A DNA stretch of 64,000 bases from Caballeronia mineralivorans PML1(12) (GTDB taxonomy: Bacteria; Pseudomonadota; Gammaproteobacteria; Burkholderiales; Burkholderiaceae), in NCBI RefSeq assembly GCF_001028175.1, contig NZ_AEJF01000056.1, positions 1 to 64,000 of the forward strand. The letters are read 5' to 3'. A program made the translations under genes and the position numbers. Every line of letters starts with the position of its first letter. The stretch's first letter is position 1. This document shows, piece after piece, positions 1-7,806 of the stretch. The notes beneath the pieces are model-generated. The model was not told where the DNA came from. It worked only from the letters and a program-made list of their open reading frames with translations, and ran no database searches.

Positions 1-63
1 GCATTCAGCAAGCACCTCATGGAAGGCATTCAGGTGTGTTTCAATCACTGGAGTAGATGCCAT
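1..63 (-). CDS. Partial gene, N-terminal 21 residues only
   Basis: An open frame on the minus strand starts with ATG at 63 and leaves the window at base 1. The 21 visible residues begin MASTPVIETHLNAF and are acidic and helical in character. Their composition would suit the first helix of a small SnoaL/NTF2-like protein, but this is a guess and no motif confirms it. No clear Shine-Dalgarno sequence precedes the ATG. The DNA upstream (64-130) is AT-rich, as expected of a promoter. It lies downstream of pqqA on the same strand but about 640 bases away and beyond a terminator. Confidence 0.35.
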   Translation of the reverse strand, partial: MASTPVIETHLNAFHEVLAEC

Positions 64-667
64 AGCAATGAGTAGACAAAAAGACGACACAATCGAAAGA
101 TTCAGACGGTGTTTTAAGCATAAAACGTGCCAATTCTGATCGAAATCGTTTCAAGGCCTCGATGCAAGGTTCGACGTTATCGTGCTCAGGTAGACGGAAG
201 AAGCAACAATGATGTTCGAATTGAGACCATTACACACGTTCCATTAATTACAGTAAATTATTCGTATCGAAATGGATGTTTGGCATTGAAATTTGACAAA
301 TTTTCCGATTCAGTCAGTCAGGACGTTTTTCCCGACGAAATTGATTTTTAATTTGTTTCAGAATTCAATTACGCTCCGGCTTATCGGCAAAAAGTGTTCG
401 GACGTCAAGGTCTGATAAAACTAATGACGTCGGCTTTCTGCAACTCGGACTTCTTTTCCCGTTACCGTGCAAATTCTGCAAAAGCGGAACACGATTAACC
501 CAACCGGCTTGTTTCTCCAATCGTTGTAGCGAAGTGACGGTGGATGACTTGAAGAATCAAAGCGGCAGTTCGTTGCAGATTTTGGCGTATCTGGAGGACT
601 GGTGCTTGGATCGCCCAGGTGGAGCAAGGCCTTCGAGCACTGGCGTCGAGCGTGCCGCCGTTGGCTG
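64..667. other. AT-rich flank without a supportable gene
   Basis: About 600 bases lie between the partial gene and the pqqA terminator. Bases 60-420 are clearly richer in A+T than the rest of the window. A 74-codon open frame with a GTG start exists at 127-351, but it has no RBS, no recognisable motif and atypical codons. Bases 420-660 return to high GC and read in several frames without a convincing protein. It may be decayed sequence or imported DNA; nothing more can be supported. Confidence 0.4.
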
Positions 668-692
668 AAAAAAGGCCGCGCGAGGCGGCCTT
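668..692 (-). terminator. Rho-independent terminator of pqqA
   Basis: A perfect 8-bp stem (672-679 pairing with 685-692, loop of 5) is followed on the minus strand by six T residues (complement of 668-673). It begins 8 bases after the pqqA stop codon, so the pqqA transcript is expected to be short and monocistronic. Confidence 0.85.
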
Positions 693-699
693 CGCGAAC

Positions 700-774
700 T
701 CAACGTGCAGCGATATACATCGCGATTTCAAAGCCGAAACGCATATCTGTGAAACTCGGCGTGACCCATTGCAT
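700..774 (-). CDS. pqqA: PqqA-like peptide, precursor of pyrroloquinoline quinone
   Basis: This 24-codon gene is shorter than most gene finders report. The peptide starts MQWVTPSFTDMR and ends FGFEIAMYIAAR. PqqA peptides are about 22-29 residues, commonly open with M-(Q)-W-x-x-P, and carry a conserved E-x3-Y pair inside a GFE-xx-MY block; here these are Glu16 and Tyr20. In the known pathway PqqE, with PqqD as peptide chaperone, cross-links that Glu and Tyr, and other Pqq enzymes complete the redox cofactor PQQ. A good RBS (AAGGTGG) lies about 6 bases before the ATG. A terminator follows immediately and no pqqB-E genes follow within the window, so this is an orphan or secondary copy here. It could feed PqqE encoded elsewhere. 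Assignment rests on motif recognition. Confidence 0.82.
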   Translation of the reverse strand: MQWVTPSFTDMRFGFEIAMYIAAR

Positions 775-1141
775 ATCACCACCTTTTGCCTTGCGAAACT
801 CGTGAACAGCTCATGATTAAAAACCGAAATGCGAAACAATATCGTTATTAAATAATATGCAAATAAAATGCATTTAAATAATTACTCGATAATCTGGTTT
901 TTTATTAAGAAAAAATAAATGCAACCGAACAATTGGCTTGCAGCGGATGGCCGCCGGCAACGCCCCCGCCGACCTGAGTGTTATCCATGAGAACTCTCCA
1001 AACGCTTGCGTAACCAACCTGAATTGCGCAACGATCGTTCTCTTGACGGTTCAACCATCGCGGGTTTCGCCCACGTTCCACTCGATCCACCTTCGCAAAG
1101 GAGCGGAAAATCAGCTATTCAAGTACGTGCCGGGTGAACCG
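775..1141. promoter_or_regulatory. AT-rich region upstream of pqqA and of the UbiB-like gene
   Basis: Bases 800-920 are strongly AT-rich and lie directly upstream of pqqA on the minus strand, so they probably hold its promoter. An inverted repeat ATGCA-N7-TGCAT occupies 857-873 and could bind a regulator. No clear sigma-70 hexamer pair was assigned. Bases 938-1141 are open in the frame of the following gene but do not look like part of it. Confidence 0.4.
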
Positions 1142-2641
1142 ATGACGCAGCGCGTGCGTGCAATCTGGCGTCTCGCGAGACTTTTCGTGCGGGAAAGCCG
1201 CGTCAAGTCCGCAGCCGACGCCCCGATCCATCACGTCCTGCGCTCGTTCGCGACGGGTGCGCGGGCTCGCAGTGCGACCAGTCTCGCTCAGCGCGCGCCC
1301 GTGTTGCAGAATCTGTCCGGCGTGCTGACCATGGCGTCGGGTCTGCTGATCGAGCATCGGGGGTTATCGGAGACGGCGGTGCGTGTTGCGCTCGCCGAAC
1401 TGGACACGCTCAAGGCGCCGCTGAAAGACGCGCCGCTGCGCCAGGCGCTGGAAACCGCGTTGCCGCCTGGACGGGCGGCGGCGTTGATCGACGTGGACGC
1501 CGAGCCCGAGCGTTGCGGCATCGCGGAGCAGACGCATCGTGCGCTAATCGTGCTGGATGTGAATCCCCGCTCCGGTGTGAGTGCCGCGCCCGTGGCCGCG
1601 CGCATCACGCTGATCCGCACCGATACACGCGCCGAACTCATGCAGGACCTCGACGTGGCAAGCTCGGCGGCGAGTCTGGCGGCACGGTTTTCACGCGAGG
1701 TCCGCGAGCAGAACGTCGGCGCGCTCATCGCGCGCGTGACGGAGTCTATTGGCGGCATGCTCGATCTGCGCCAGCGCGCCGCCGATCAAAGTTTTCTCCG
1801 CTACCGGCTGCGCGAGGTGAACAAGGATTCACGCGTCGTCGTGCCGGAGGTGTTCTGGGATTTTTGCAGCGATACGGTGCTCGTCACGCGCTCCGTGCGC
1901 AGCGTGCCGCTCTCGGACACCGAAGCACTGCGCGCCCACGGTCTGGACTCGGCCGACTTGATCGCTACGTGGATCGAGGTTTTTTTCGAGGTCGCGCTGG
2001 GCGAGGGCGTGTTCCACGCCGGTCTGGAAGCGGCGGGCGCAGCGGTCAGCATCGAGCCGGACACGCTCGGGGCGCTGGTGCTGGATGGCGATTCGCCGCT
2101 CACTTTTTTCGCCGCGCACGAGCGCGGTTTCCTGGTCGCAGGGTCGGACGCGTTGTTGCGCGGCGATCACAAGGCGGCTGCGCGCGAACATATGCAGCAC
2201 GGCCGCCCCCGTGAACAAGAGACGCAGCATGCGGTGCGCGTGGAAGCGACGTATCGGCGGGAAGCAGAGCGTTTTGCCGGCGATGCCCATCGGCACCGGA
2301 CTGCCGCCGATCTCTTCACCGCGCTGGGCAAAGGGCCGCTGGAGCATGCTTTCGGCGACAACCATACAGGCATCGCCTCCCGCGCGGCGCTGCTGGCGCG
2401 CTCGGTACAGAGCATCGAGGAGATGGTGCGGCGGGTCGCGCCGGATGTCGATGTGTGGCCAATCGCGCGCCGGGTAATCATGCGCCTGGCGCTGGATCAG
2501 TTCAGTTCGCACGGAGCCTTTTCGCAACTGGCGAAGGAAGCCATGCACTGGCCGCACGCGCTGCCGCGTGTGCCGAATCTGCTGGCGGATTGGGTGAGGC
2601 GGCAAAACCAGCGGAACACGGATTCGCGTTCCGCGCGTTAG
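1142..2641 (+). CDS. UbiB/ABC1-like protein with degenerate kinase motifs
   Basis: This 499-residue protein follows the general order of the UbiB/ABC1 (AarF) atypical kinase family. Residues 61-100 resemble the helical segment that normally carries the KxGQ motif. GIAEQTHRA (126-134) resembles the alanine-rich nucleotide loop, and a segment near 215-260 resembles the conserved region before the hinge. FHAG (291-294) stands where the family has FHADPHPGN. The lysine of the VAVKV strand is absent (PVAARI, 150-155), as are the catalytic Asp/Asn. If truly a UbiB relative it cannot bind ATP normally and would be a pseudokinase. UbiB proteins support ubiquinone/isoprenoid lipid metabolism at the membrane. 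A longer frame opens at 938, but the ATG at 1142 gives the more plausible N-terminus. The frame is intact over 1.5 kb, arguing for retained function. Confidence 0.55.
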   Translation: MTQRVRAIWRLARLFVRESRVKSAADAPIHHVLRSFATGARARSATSLAQRAPVLQNLSGVLTMASGLLIEHRGLSETAVRVALAELDTLKAPLKDAPLRQALETALPPGRAAALIDVDAEPERCGIAEQTHRALIVLDVNPRSGVSAAPVAARITLIRTDTRAELMQDLDVASSAASLAARFSREVREQNVGALIARVTESIGGMLDLRQRAADQSFLRYRLREVNKDSRVVVPEVFWDFCSDTVLVTRSVRSVPLSDTEALRAHGLDSADLIATWIEVFFEVALGEGVFHAGLEAAGAAVSIEPDTLGALVLDGDSPLTFFAAHERGFLVAGSDALLRGDHKAAAREHMQHGRPREQETQHAVRVEATYRREAERFAGDAHRHRTAADLFTALGKGPLEHAFGDNHTGIASRAALLARSVQSIEEMVRRVAPDVDVWPIARRVIMRLALDQFSSHGAFSQLAKEAMHWPHALPRVPNLLADWVRRQNQRNTDSRSAR

Positions 2642-2739
2642 GACCACCGCGACAAGGGACCGTCTGTTACGCGACTGATGTGGCTTCAAGCCATCGAAGT
2701 CCCATTGGGTCCGCCAGGAACAGGCATAACACGGTGCGT

Positions 2740-2770
2740 AAAAAAACCGGCCGCACTTCGCAGTGCGGCC
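2740..2770 (-). terminator. Rho-independent terminator of the CsbD-like gene
   Basis: An 8-bp GC-rich stem (2749-2756 with 2763-2770, six-base loop) is followed on the minus strand by seven T residues (complement of 2740-2746). It lies 33 bases beyond the stop of the CsbD-like gene and faces the end of the UbiB-like gene. Confidence 0.85.
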
Positions 2771-2802
2771 AGCCGTTTCCCGCCCAAACCCTTCTGACGA
2801 AA

Positions 2803-3057
2803 CTACCGTTGCCGTGCCCAGATTGCGCCCAGCACAAAACCAACCGCAGCTGCCACAAGCACCCCGTTGATTGGCTGTGCAATGACCGCCTCGCGCACGT
2901 TGTCGATGGTCTCGCCGTAATTGCGCTGGATCGTGCCGAGCGTCTGACGCACCTTGCCTTCAGCCTGCAGCGACGCGTCGCCGGTCAAACCGCCGACCGC
3001 ATCCTGCACCTTGCCCACGACGGTTTGCGCCGCGCCTTCTACCTGATCCTGCACCAT
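2803..3057 (-). CDS. CsbD-like membrane-anchored stress protein
   Basis: The 84-residue protein has a hydrophilic helical first part (residues 1-60) with the VEGAAQTVVGKVQDAVG pattern of CsbD proteins, which are small stress-induced proteins of unknown mechanism. It ends with one hydrophobic segment (about 62-79) and a basic tail, as in ElaB/YqjD-type inner-membrane anchors. The start at 3057 is set by a strong RBS (GGGAGG, 7 bases upstream); the frame runs open further upstream but has no RBS. A terminator follows directly, so it is a single-gene unit. Function beyond a stress link is not known. Confidence 0.8.
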   Translation of the reverse strand: MVQDQVEGAAQTVVGKVQDAVGGLTGDASLQAEGKVRQTLGTIQRNYGETIDNVREAVIAQPINGVLVAAAVGFVLGAIWARQR

Positions 3058-3318
3058 AGTGCCTCCCGTTCTGGTTGAAGCGGTTATCGAAGAATCCGGC
3101 GTACCGGAGCGATTGATTGAGCAGGGTTCATGCCCAGGTGCCACAGGTTTGAAGCTGGATTCGAGAGTTCGATTCGAGCGCGCGCCGCATGAACCCCGCC
3201 TTAACCTGATCGCATGCGCACTTTTCGCGCCCGGTCGCGTTTTGTCGGCGCGCGAGGCGCACGACACGACGCGTGGCATCATCTGGCTTCATCGTTTTCG
3301 CCCGTCAAACACCACGTC

Positions 3319-3693
3319 ATGCTGCGCGCCCTTGCTACCTTGTTGTTGTTCCAGTGCTTCGGAGAGGGCCTTTCGATGGGCTTGCATGTGCCCGTTCCCG
3401 GCCCTGTCATCGGATTGTTGCTGCTGTTCGGCTATCTGCTGATCAGGCCGTCCGCCGTCGATTCGATCGAACCCACCGCCCTCGAATTGCTCCGCCACTT
3501 GTCCTTGCTGTTCGTGCCGGCTGGCGTAGGGATCATGGTCGCCGCCGACAAGGTGCGCGGCGAAGGTCTCGCGATCGTGGTCGCGTTGGTGGTGAGCACG
3601 ACGCTCGCGATTGCCGTCACCGCGCTCGTCACGCGGGCGCTGATGCGGCGCCAGGTGAGACGGGCGCGTATGAATACACCGTCAGAGCTTTAA
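3319..3693 (+). CDS. cidA: CidA/LrgA family holin-like protein
   Basis: A 124-residue, very hydrophobic protein with four predicted membrane segments and the conserved GLHVPVPGPVIGLLLL segment near residues 19-34 of CidA/LrgA proteins. These are holin-like inner-membrane proteins that, with a partner of the LrgB/CidB family, influence murein hydrolase activity, overflow metabolism and export of small acids. The partner gene lies 10 bases downstream, giving the usual two-gene operon. The ATG at 3319 places the first membrane helix at the N-terminus; longer starts in the frame (from 3214) add arginine-rich sequence unlike the family. Confidence 0.88.
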   Translation: MLRALATLLLFQCFGEGLSMGLHVPVPGPVIGLLLLFGYLLIRPSAVDSIEPTALELLRHLSLLFVPAGVGIMVAADKVRGEGLAIVVALVVSTTLAIAVTALVTRALMRRQVRRARMNTPSEL

Positions 3694-3703
3694 GGACCAC
3701 GCG

Positions 3704-4432
3704 ATGACAGAACTCGGCGCCCTGTGGGTCTATCTCGCCGCAACACCGCTGCTCGGCCTGACGATGACCCTGTTCGCGTACCTGATCGCACAAGGCATCT
3801 ATGCCCGCGCGAAGTTCAACCCGCTCGCGAACCCCGTGTTGATTGCGGTGGCGCTGATCGTTGCGGTGCTAAGCGTCACGCACACGCCATATCAGACGTA
3901 TTTTCAGGGCGCGCAGTTCGTCCACTTTTTGCTCGGACCGGCGACCGTCGCACTCGCGCTGCCGCTCTACCGGCAACTGCCGAAGCTGCGCCGCGCTGCG
4001 TTGCCGCTGGCCGGTGGGTTGATCGCGGGCTCGCTGACGGCGATCGTTTCCGCGACCGCCATCGCGATGTTATTCGGCGCGCCGCGCGTGACGGTGATAT
4101 CGCTCGCGCCGAAATCCGCGACCACGCCGATCGCCATGGCTATCGCCGAGCGACTGGGCGGACTGCCGTCGTTGACTGCAGTACTCGTGATTTGCACCGG
4201 TGTGTTCGGCGCGGTCTCGGCGCGCACGATTCTCAACGTTTTACGTATAGAGGAGCCCGAGGTGCGAGGGTTCGCGCTTGGCGTGGCGTCGCATGGCATT
4301 GGTACGGCGCGCGCTTTCCAGGTCAGCGATGAAATGGGCGCGTTCGCTGGCCTCGGCATGGGCTTGAACGGATTGTTCACGGCGTTCGTGGTGCCGGTCC
4401 TGTTGCCGATAGTTTTGCGCTGGGTCAACTGA
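3704..4432 (+). CDS. lrgB: LrgB/CidB family membrane protein
   Basis: The 242-residue protein has about seven hydrophobic segments and the family signature around PKSATTPIAMAIAERLGG (residues 137-154), followed by the conserved GIGTAR motif near residue 199. It is the expected partner of CidA/LrgA in controlling murein hydrolase activity and possibly carboxylate export. It starts 10 bases after cidA, with an AAGGA element near the stop codon of that gene acting as the likely RBS. Length matches the family (about 230-245 residues). Confidence 0.9.
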   Translation: MTELGALWVYLAATPLLGLTMTLFAYLIAQGIYARAKFNPLANPVLIAVALIVAVLSVTHTPYQTYFQGAQFVHFLLGPATVALALPLYRQLPKLRRAALPLAGGLIAGSLTAIVSATAIAMLFGAPRVTVISLAPKSATTPIAMAIAERLGGLPSLTAVLVICTGVFGAVSARTILNVLRIEEPEVRGFALGVASHGIGTARAFQVSDEMGAFAGLGMGLNGLFTAFVVPVLLPIVLRWVN

Positions 4433-4638
4433 CCCGCGAAGGATTGAAACGATCGAGGCGATCTAGGAGAAGTTAGGAACTCGCTCATGGTTCAGGCGGC
4501 GCGGAGATGGTCTCATCTTGGATTGTCGCGGGCGCTGTCATCGGGCGCACGCGAGTTCCTCGTCTGGTTCACGCCTGTCACGAGTACGCGGTTCAATGGT
4601 CGTTCGCGCGCAGGCATTTTTTGCGGCGAGTCTCCGTC

Positions 4639-4908
4639 ATGTCCCTGTATACCCGTTTGTCTTTTATAACCGCCAGCCGGATTGCGCTGGGCGGCTTCTT
4701 CCAGGTCTCGCCGAGCATGGCGGCTACGTCCATCGATCCGGGCATCTACTCGGGCGCTCCGTTCGCTTTTAAGGCGGACCGTGGAATCTTCTCCGAAGTA
4801 CCTGCACAGCAAGTCGATTCGCGCATCTTTTCGCCCATCAGCGAACCGGGCGATACACACGTCTCGAAGTTTGCTCAGGATCGCGAGCGCTTGCGTCACG
4901 ACCTGTAG
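4639..4908 (+). CDS. Possible small exported protein of unknown function
   Basis: An 89-codon frame starting at 4639 has an N-terminus that could be a signal peptide: arginine near residue 5, a hydrophobic stretch, then SMAATS as a cleavage-like site around residues 29-34. The rest is hydrophilic with repeated IFSE/IFSP/IYSG elements. No family is recognised. No good RBS is visible. The open frame continues upstream to 4507 without family support. It may be a remnant rather than a working gene. Confidence 0.35.
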   Translation: MSLYTRLSFITASRIALGGFFQVSPSMAATSIDPGIYSGAPFAFKADRGIFSEVPAQQVDSRIFSPISEPGDTHVSKFAQDRERLRHDL

Positions 4909-5069
4909 AACCTGGCAAGAATCGCTTCACGAACTGTTTAAAACCGTGGAGTGTTTCAGGCGATGACCGGGCTGTAAAAAGCATCTTCATGCATTTTCCG
5001 CTTTGGCTTTTCTATCTGCCATAATTCCGGTGCTTTCGCATTCTTAATTGCGTTCAACCCGGAAATTCC

Positions 5070-5771
5070 ATGAACTCCAACAATACAACGAGAGGCGGGG
5101 CACTGGTCTTGGCATGGTTCGTCCTGTGCGGCGCAGCGTGTGCCGCCGGGCCTACAGCGCCCATGCAAAGCAGTGCCACGGCAGCCGGTGCACTCGGCGA
5201 TTCAGGCGCGCGCCGCAGTCTCCTGACCAACGGTGCAGCCGATGAACCGCAGGCGACGGTGAATGGCAATGTCGCGGAATTGCAGCAAATGATTCGCGAA
5301 GGAAAGGTAAAGGAATTGCGCACCACGTATAACGGCAGCTATGGTGCGAGCATGTTGTTTTACCCGGATGAAATGACGTTTTATATTGCACTGTTCCAGC
5401 AAAAGAAGTTCTGGCGCGTGATCAAGACTCAAGTTGATTCGCGTGCGGAAACGCTCTATGCGGACTTTGCCAAAAATACTGCGGCACTCGCAGATACCGA
5501 GATCCGCCGGACCAAGCTTGAGGCCGAAAAGAGCTTTGCGGACCGGTTGATCGCCGTTCAACAAGGGCGCGCGAATCGCCTGCAGGCTGACCTCGATGTC
5601 GCACGGGCGCAGCAAAGCCAGGTGGCCGACCGGCAGGCGGAACAGCAGGAAGCGATCCGTTCGCTGCGCGCGGAGCAGGATGCCGCACAGGCGCAACTGC
5701 GTGCCTTGCAAACCAAGGTGCAGGATCTTCAACGCCAGTCGGACGTCGACCTGATGCCATTGCCGAAATGA
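5070..5771 (+). CDS. DUF2968 domain protein, exported
   Basis: The 233-residue protein has a signal peptide (about residues 1-26, cleavage after CAA). The DUF2968 core around residues 68-125 includes AELQQMIREGKVKELRTTY and LLFYPDE-x-F-IALFQQKKFWRV. Residues 140-225 form a long coiled coil rich in Q, A and R. DUF2968 is a Burkholderiaceae-centred family of unknown function; export to the periplasm is inferred from the signal peptide. It stands alone and is followed by a strong terminator. Confidence 0.85.
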   Translation: MNSNNTTRGGALVLAWFVLCGAACAAGPTAPMQSSATAAGALGDSGARRSLLTNGAADEPQATVNGNVAELQQMIREGKVKELRTTYNGSYGASMLFYPDEMTFYIALFQQKKFWRVIKTQVDSRAETLYADFAKNTAALADTEIRRTKLEAEKSFADRLIAVQQGRANRLQADLDVARAQQSQVADRQAEQQEAIRSLRAEQDAAQAQLRALQTKVQDLQRQSDVDLMPLPK

Positions 5772-5844
5772 AGCGCGCCTGACCGCTTGGATTCCGCCTG
5801 CGACGCGTGGGCGCCGATCTTTCGCAGCGCGTTTCAAACTCCGC

Positions 5845-5872
5845 AAAAGCGGCCGCATTCGCGGCCGCTTTT
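5845..5872 (+). terminator. Strong terminator after the DUF2968 gene
   Basis: A perfect 12-bp stem, 5845-5856 pairing with 5861-5872 around a 4-base loop, starts with AAAA and ends with TTTT, so it may work in both directions. It lies 73 bases after the stop codon. Confidence 0.85.
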
Positions 5873-6153
5873 CATTTCCCGTATGGTAACGAGCCACCAA
5901 AAGTTTTCCGATTTTTCACGTTTGTGTGCTGTTTCAAAAATCACCCGAAAGTGTTTCACTAATTAGGAATTATCCAGTAAGGAATGCTTGTTTTCGCATG
6001 CTAATATGCCGCGCGATTTCGGATTCCAGATCATTTTCAAGATACGGATCGAAGGCTTGAGGCGAATAAGGTGACTGCGAAAATCGGGTAACTGTCTGAT
6101 GGCCCATCCAGTACGCATTTGTCTCGATATCTCAGTCACACGTTAATTTAAGA
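5873..6153. other. Intergenic region before the OmpA-like gene
   Basis: These 281 bases contain AT-rich sequence (5890-6010) suited to a promoter for the OmpA-like gene. No ORF, repeat or RNA gene was recognised. Confidence 0.4.
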
Positions 6154-6867
6154 ATGGTAAACAGGATGTCTAATAAATTAATCGCTGCAGGTTTGTTGTC
6201 AATCGGTGTGCTCGCTGGCTGCTCGACAGCTTCGGGTCCGACTTTCAACGCCAATCAGATCCAGACGGCCACTGGCGCGCAGGTTTATCGCGTGGAATGT
6301 CATGGTTTGTTCGAAGGTGTCGCGGCATGCGTGAAGCAGGCTCAGAAAATTTGTGGCGACAAGCCCGCGTACAAGCTTGAGACCATGGAGCGCCTGCGTT
6401 CCCCGTCCGAAGACGCTGCTGATCCGCGTGTCCTGACGTTCCAGTGCGGCGCACCGGCTCAACCGGAACCTGCTGCGGCTGAAGCCCCGGCTCCCGCGCC
6501 GCAGCCTGCTCCCGAAATGCCCCGTCAAATCGATCTGAGCGGCGACGCGAATTTCGCTACCGACAGCGCCACGCTGACGCAGAAAGCAGCTGGCACGCTC
6601 GACGAGTTCGTGGCGGCTGCTCAGGGCGTGACGTTGCGGCAAGTCGCAGTGGCGGGCTACACCGATTCAACGGGCTCCGCGTCGCATAACCGGCAGATGT
6701 CGCAACGCCGTGCGGAATCGGTGATGTAGTACTTGAAGGACCATGGTCTGCGTTCGCAAAACTACACGGCGCAAGGTTTCGGTGCCGCGAATCCGGTCGC
6801 GCCGAACGCGACGAACGCTGGCCGTGCCAAGAATCGCCGCGTGGAAATTCGCGTCAGCACGCAGTAA
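6154..6867 (+). pseudogene. OmpA-family lipoprotein gene interrupted by an in-frame TAG
   Basis: The reading frame encodes a lipoprotein signal (lipobox LAGC near residues 21-24), a linker rich in Ala/Pro, and an OmpA C-terminal peptidoglycan-binding domain. The frame is cut by TAG at 6727-6729, giving 191 residues. The same frame then continues without error for 45 codons (YLKDHGL... to ...NRRVEIRVSTQ) to TAA at 6865-6867, supplying the rest of the OmpA domain, including the NRRVEI motif. One base change (for example CAG to TAG) explains it. The truncated protein lacks the end of the peptidoglycan-binding fold and is probably inactive unless the codon is suppressed. A start at 6166 is also possible. 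Confidence 0.8.
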
Positions 6868-6921
6868 TCGACGCAACGAGCTTGAACGCTTCGGTCGTTG
6901 TTTCGAAGCGTCCAGAAGCGT

Positions 6922-6958
6922 AAAAGCCCCGCAAGCGCGTAGCGCTTGCGGGGCTTTT
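6922..6958. terminator. Bidirectional terminator between the OmpA-like gene and ogt
   Basis: A perfect 17-bp stem (6922-6938 with 6942-6958, three-base loop) begins with AAAA and ends with TTTT. It lies between two convergent genes and can serve both. Confidence 0.9.
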
Positions 6959-7014
6959 GTTTGCAGGGCTTCTTATATACTTGCGCGGGCAGAGTCGGCT
7001 GCGCTTCAGAACCT

Positions 7015-7518
7015 TCAGAACAGCGTGAGCTGCGCGCGTCCCGGTCCGCCTTCAAGTGTCAGCAAATGTTGCTTGCGTTCCACGCCGCCTGCGTAACCGG
7101 TCAACTCTCCGTCCGCGCCTATGACGCGATGACACGGCACGATGATCCCCACCGGATTGCGCCCGTTCGCTCCGCCCACGGCTCGCGATGCTCCCGGAGC
7201 CACACCCATCCGGCGCGCGAGATCGCCGTAGGTCCAGGATGTGCCGAACGGGATCTCTTGCAACGCCACCCATACACGTCGCTGGAACTCGGTGCCGTTG
7301 AGCCGCAACGGCACGGAAAACACCGTGCGCTCGCCGGCGAAATACTCGGCAATCTGTTCCTTCGCCTCGATAATCGCTCGCGACTTCGGTGGTCCTGTAT
7401 CGATGAGACCAGCTGGAAAGTGCTTCTGTCCGACGAAGAACAATCCTGTCAGGAAATCGTCTTCCGCGCGATACGCGAGGTGGCCCAGCGGACTCGGTGC
7501 AACGTGGCATTCGATCAA
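7015..7518 (-). CDS. ogt: Methylated-DNA--protein-cysteine methyltransferase
   Basis: The 167-residue protein is a cytoplasmic repair protein that removes alkyl groups from O6-alkylguanine by transferring them irreversibly to its own cysteine. The acceptor motif PCHRV is present with Cys129. The helix-turn-helix region before it (EFQRRVWVALQEIPFG, residues 77-92) and the GANGRNP segment (117-123) are intact. Length is normal for the Ogt/Ada C-terminal type. It is the last gene of a possible minus-strand group with the two genes to its right and ends at a bidirectional terminator. Confidence 0.93.
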   Translation of the reverse strand: MIECHVAPSPLGHLAYRAEDDFLTGLFFVGQKHFPAGLIDTGPPKSRAIIEAKEQIAEYFAGERTVFSVPLRLNGTEFQRRVWVALQEIPFGTSWTYGDLARRMGVAPGASRAVGGANGRNPVGIIVPCHRVIGADGELTGYAGGVERKQHLLTLEGGPGRAQLTLF

Positions 7519-7545
7519 GGGTCGTCTCCGGCCAATTTTTAACGC

Positions 7546-7806
7546 TCAGATGAACGGATTATCCGTCTTGCCCGCTGGCTTCGGCGGCTCGTCGGCGAGT
7601 TTCATGGGTAAGCTTGCGTCGTTTTGCAGGGCATCGACAATAGCGTTCACCGCCTTTTGCAGCGCAAGCGCCGTCGTCAAGCCCGTTTTATCGCGTGCGA
7701 TCGTCAGGTCGCCGGAAATGGAGAGGCGCGCGGTGTCGTTGGCGATCACGAGCGCGTCGCCGTTGATGTTGAGCGTATCGGTATCGTTGGAAAATGGCTT
7801 AAACAC
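7546..7806 (-). CDS. Small conserved protein of unknown function
   Basis: An 86-residue acidic protein begins with GTG at 7806 and overlaps the stop of the nuclease gene by 8 bases (GTGTTTAA), an arrangement that suggests translational coupling. Residues 10-45 are rich in D, L, I and T and contain repeated short strand-like units (LNINGDALVI, LSISGDLTI). No family is recognised with certainty. It is probably co-transcribed with the nuclease and perhaps ogt, 27 bases further on. Confidence 0.6.
   Translation of the reverse strand: MFKPFSNDTDTLNINGDALVIANDTARLSISGDLTIARDKTGLTTALALQKAVNAIVDALQNDASLPMKLADEPPKPAGKTDNPFI

Noticed and set aside
127..351. 74-codon frame with GTG start in the AT-rich flank
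   Set aside because: It has no RBS, no motif and unusual codons; it is kept only as part of the description of that flank.
495..839. 114-codon minus-strand frame across the pqqA region
   Set aside because: It overlaps pqqA and its terminator in another frame. The pqqA peptide with its motifs and RBS explains this strand better.
938..1141. Extension of the UbiB-like gene to an upstream ATG
   Set aside because: The extra 68 residues resemble no family and the composition differs; the ATG at 1142 was preferred.
1513..2214. Long arginine-rich frames lying over the UbiB-like and other GC-rich genes
   Set aside because: These are shadow frames typical of high-GC DNA, rich in Arg, Ala and Gly, with no motifs or RBS.
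6727..6729. TAG reassigned to an amino acid throughout the genome
   Set aside because: Several intact genes in this window end in TAG at the expected place, so TAG is an ordinary stop here.
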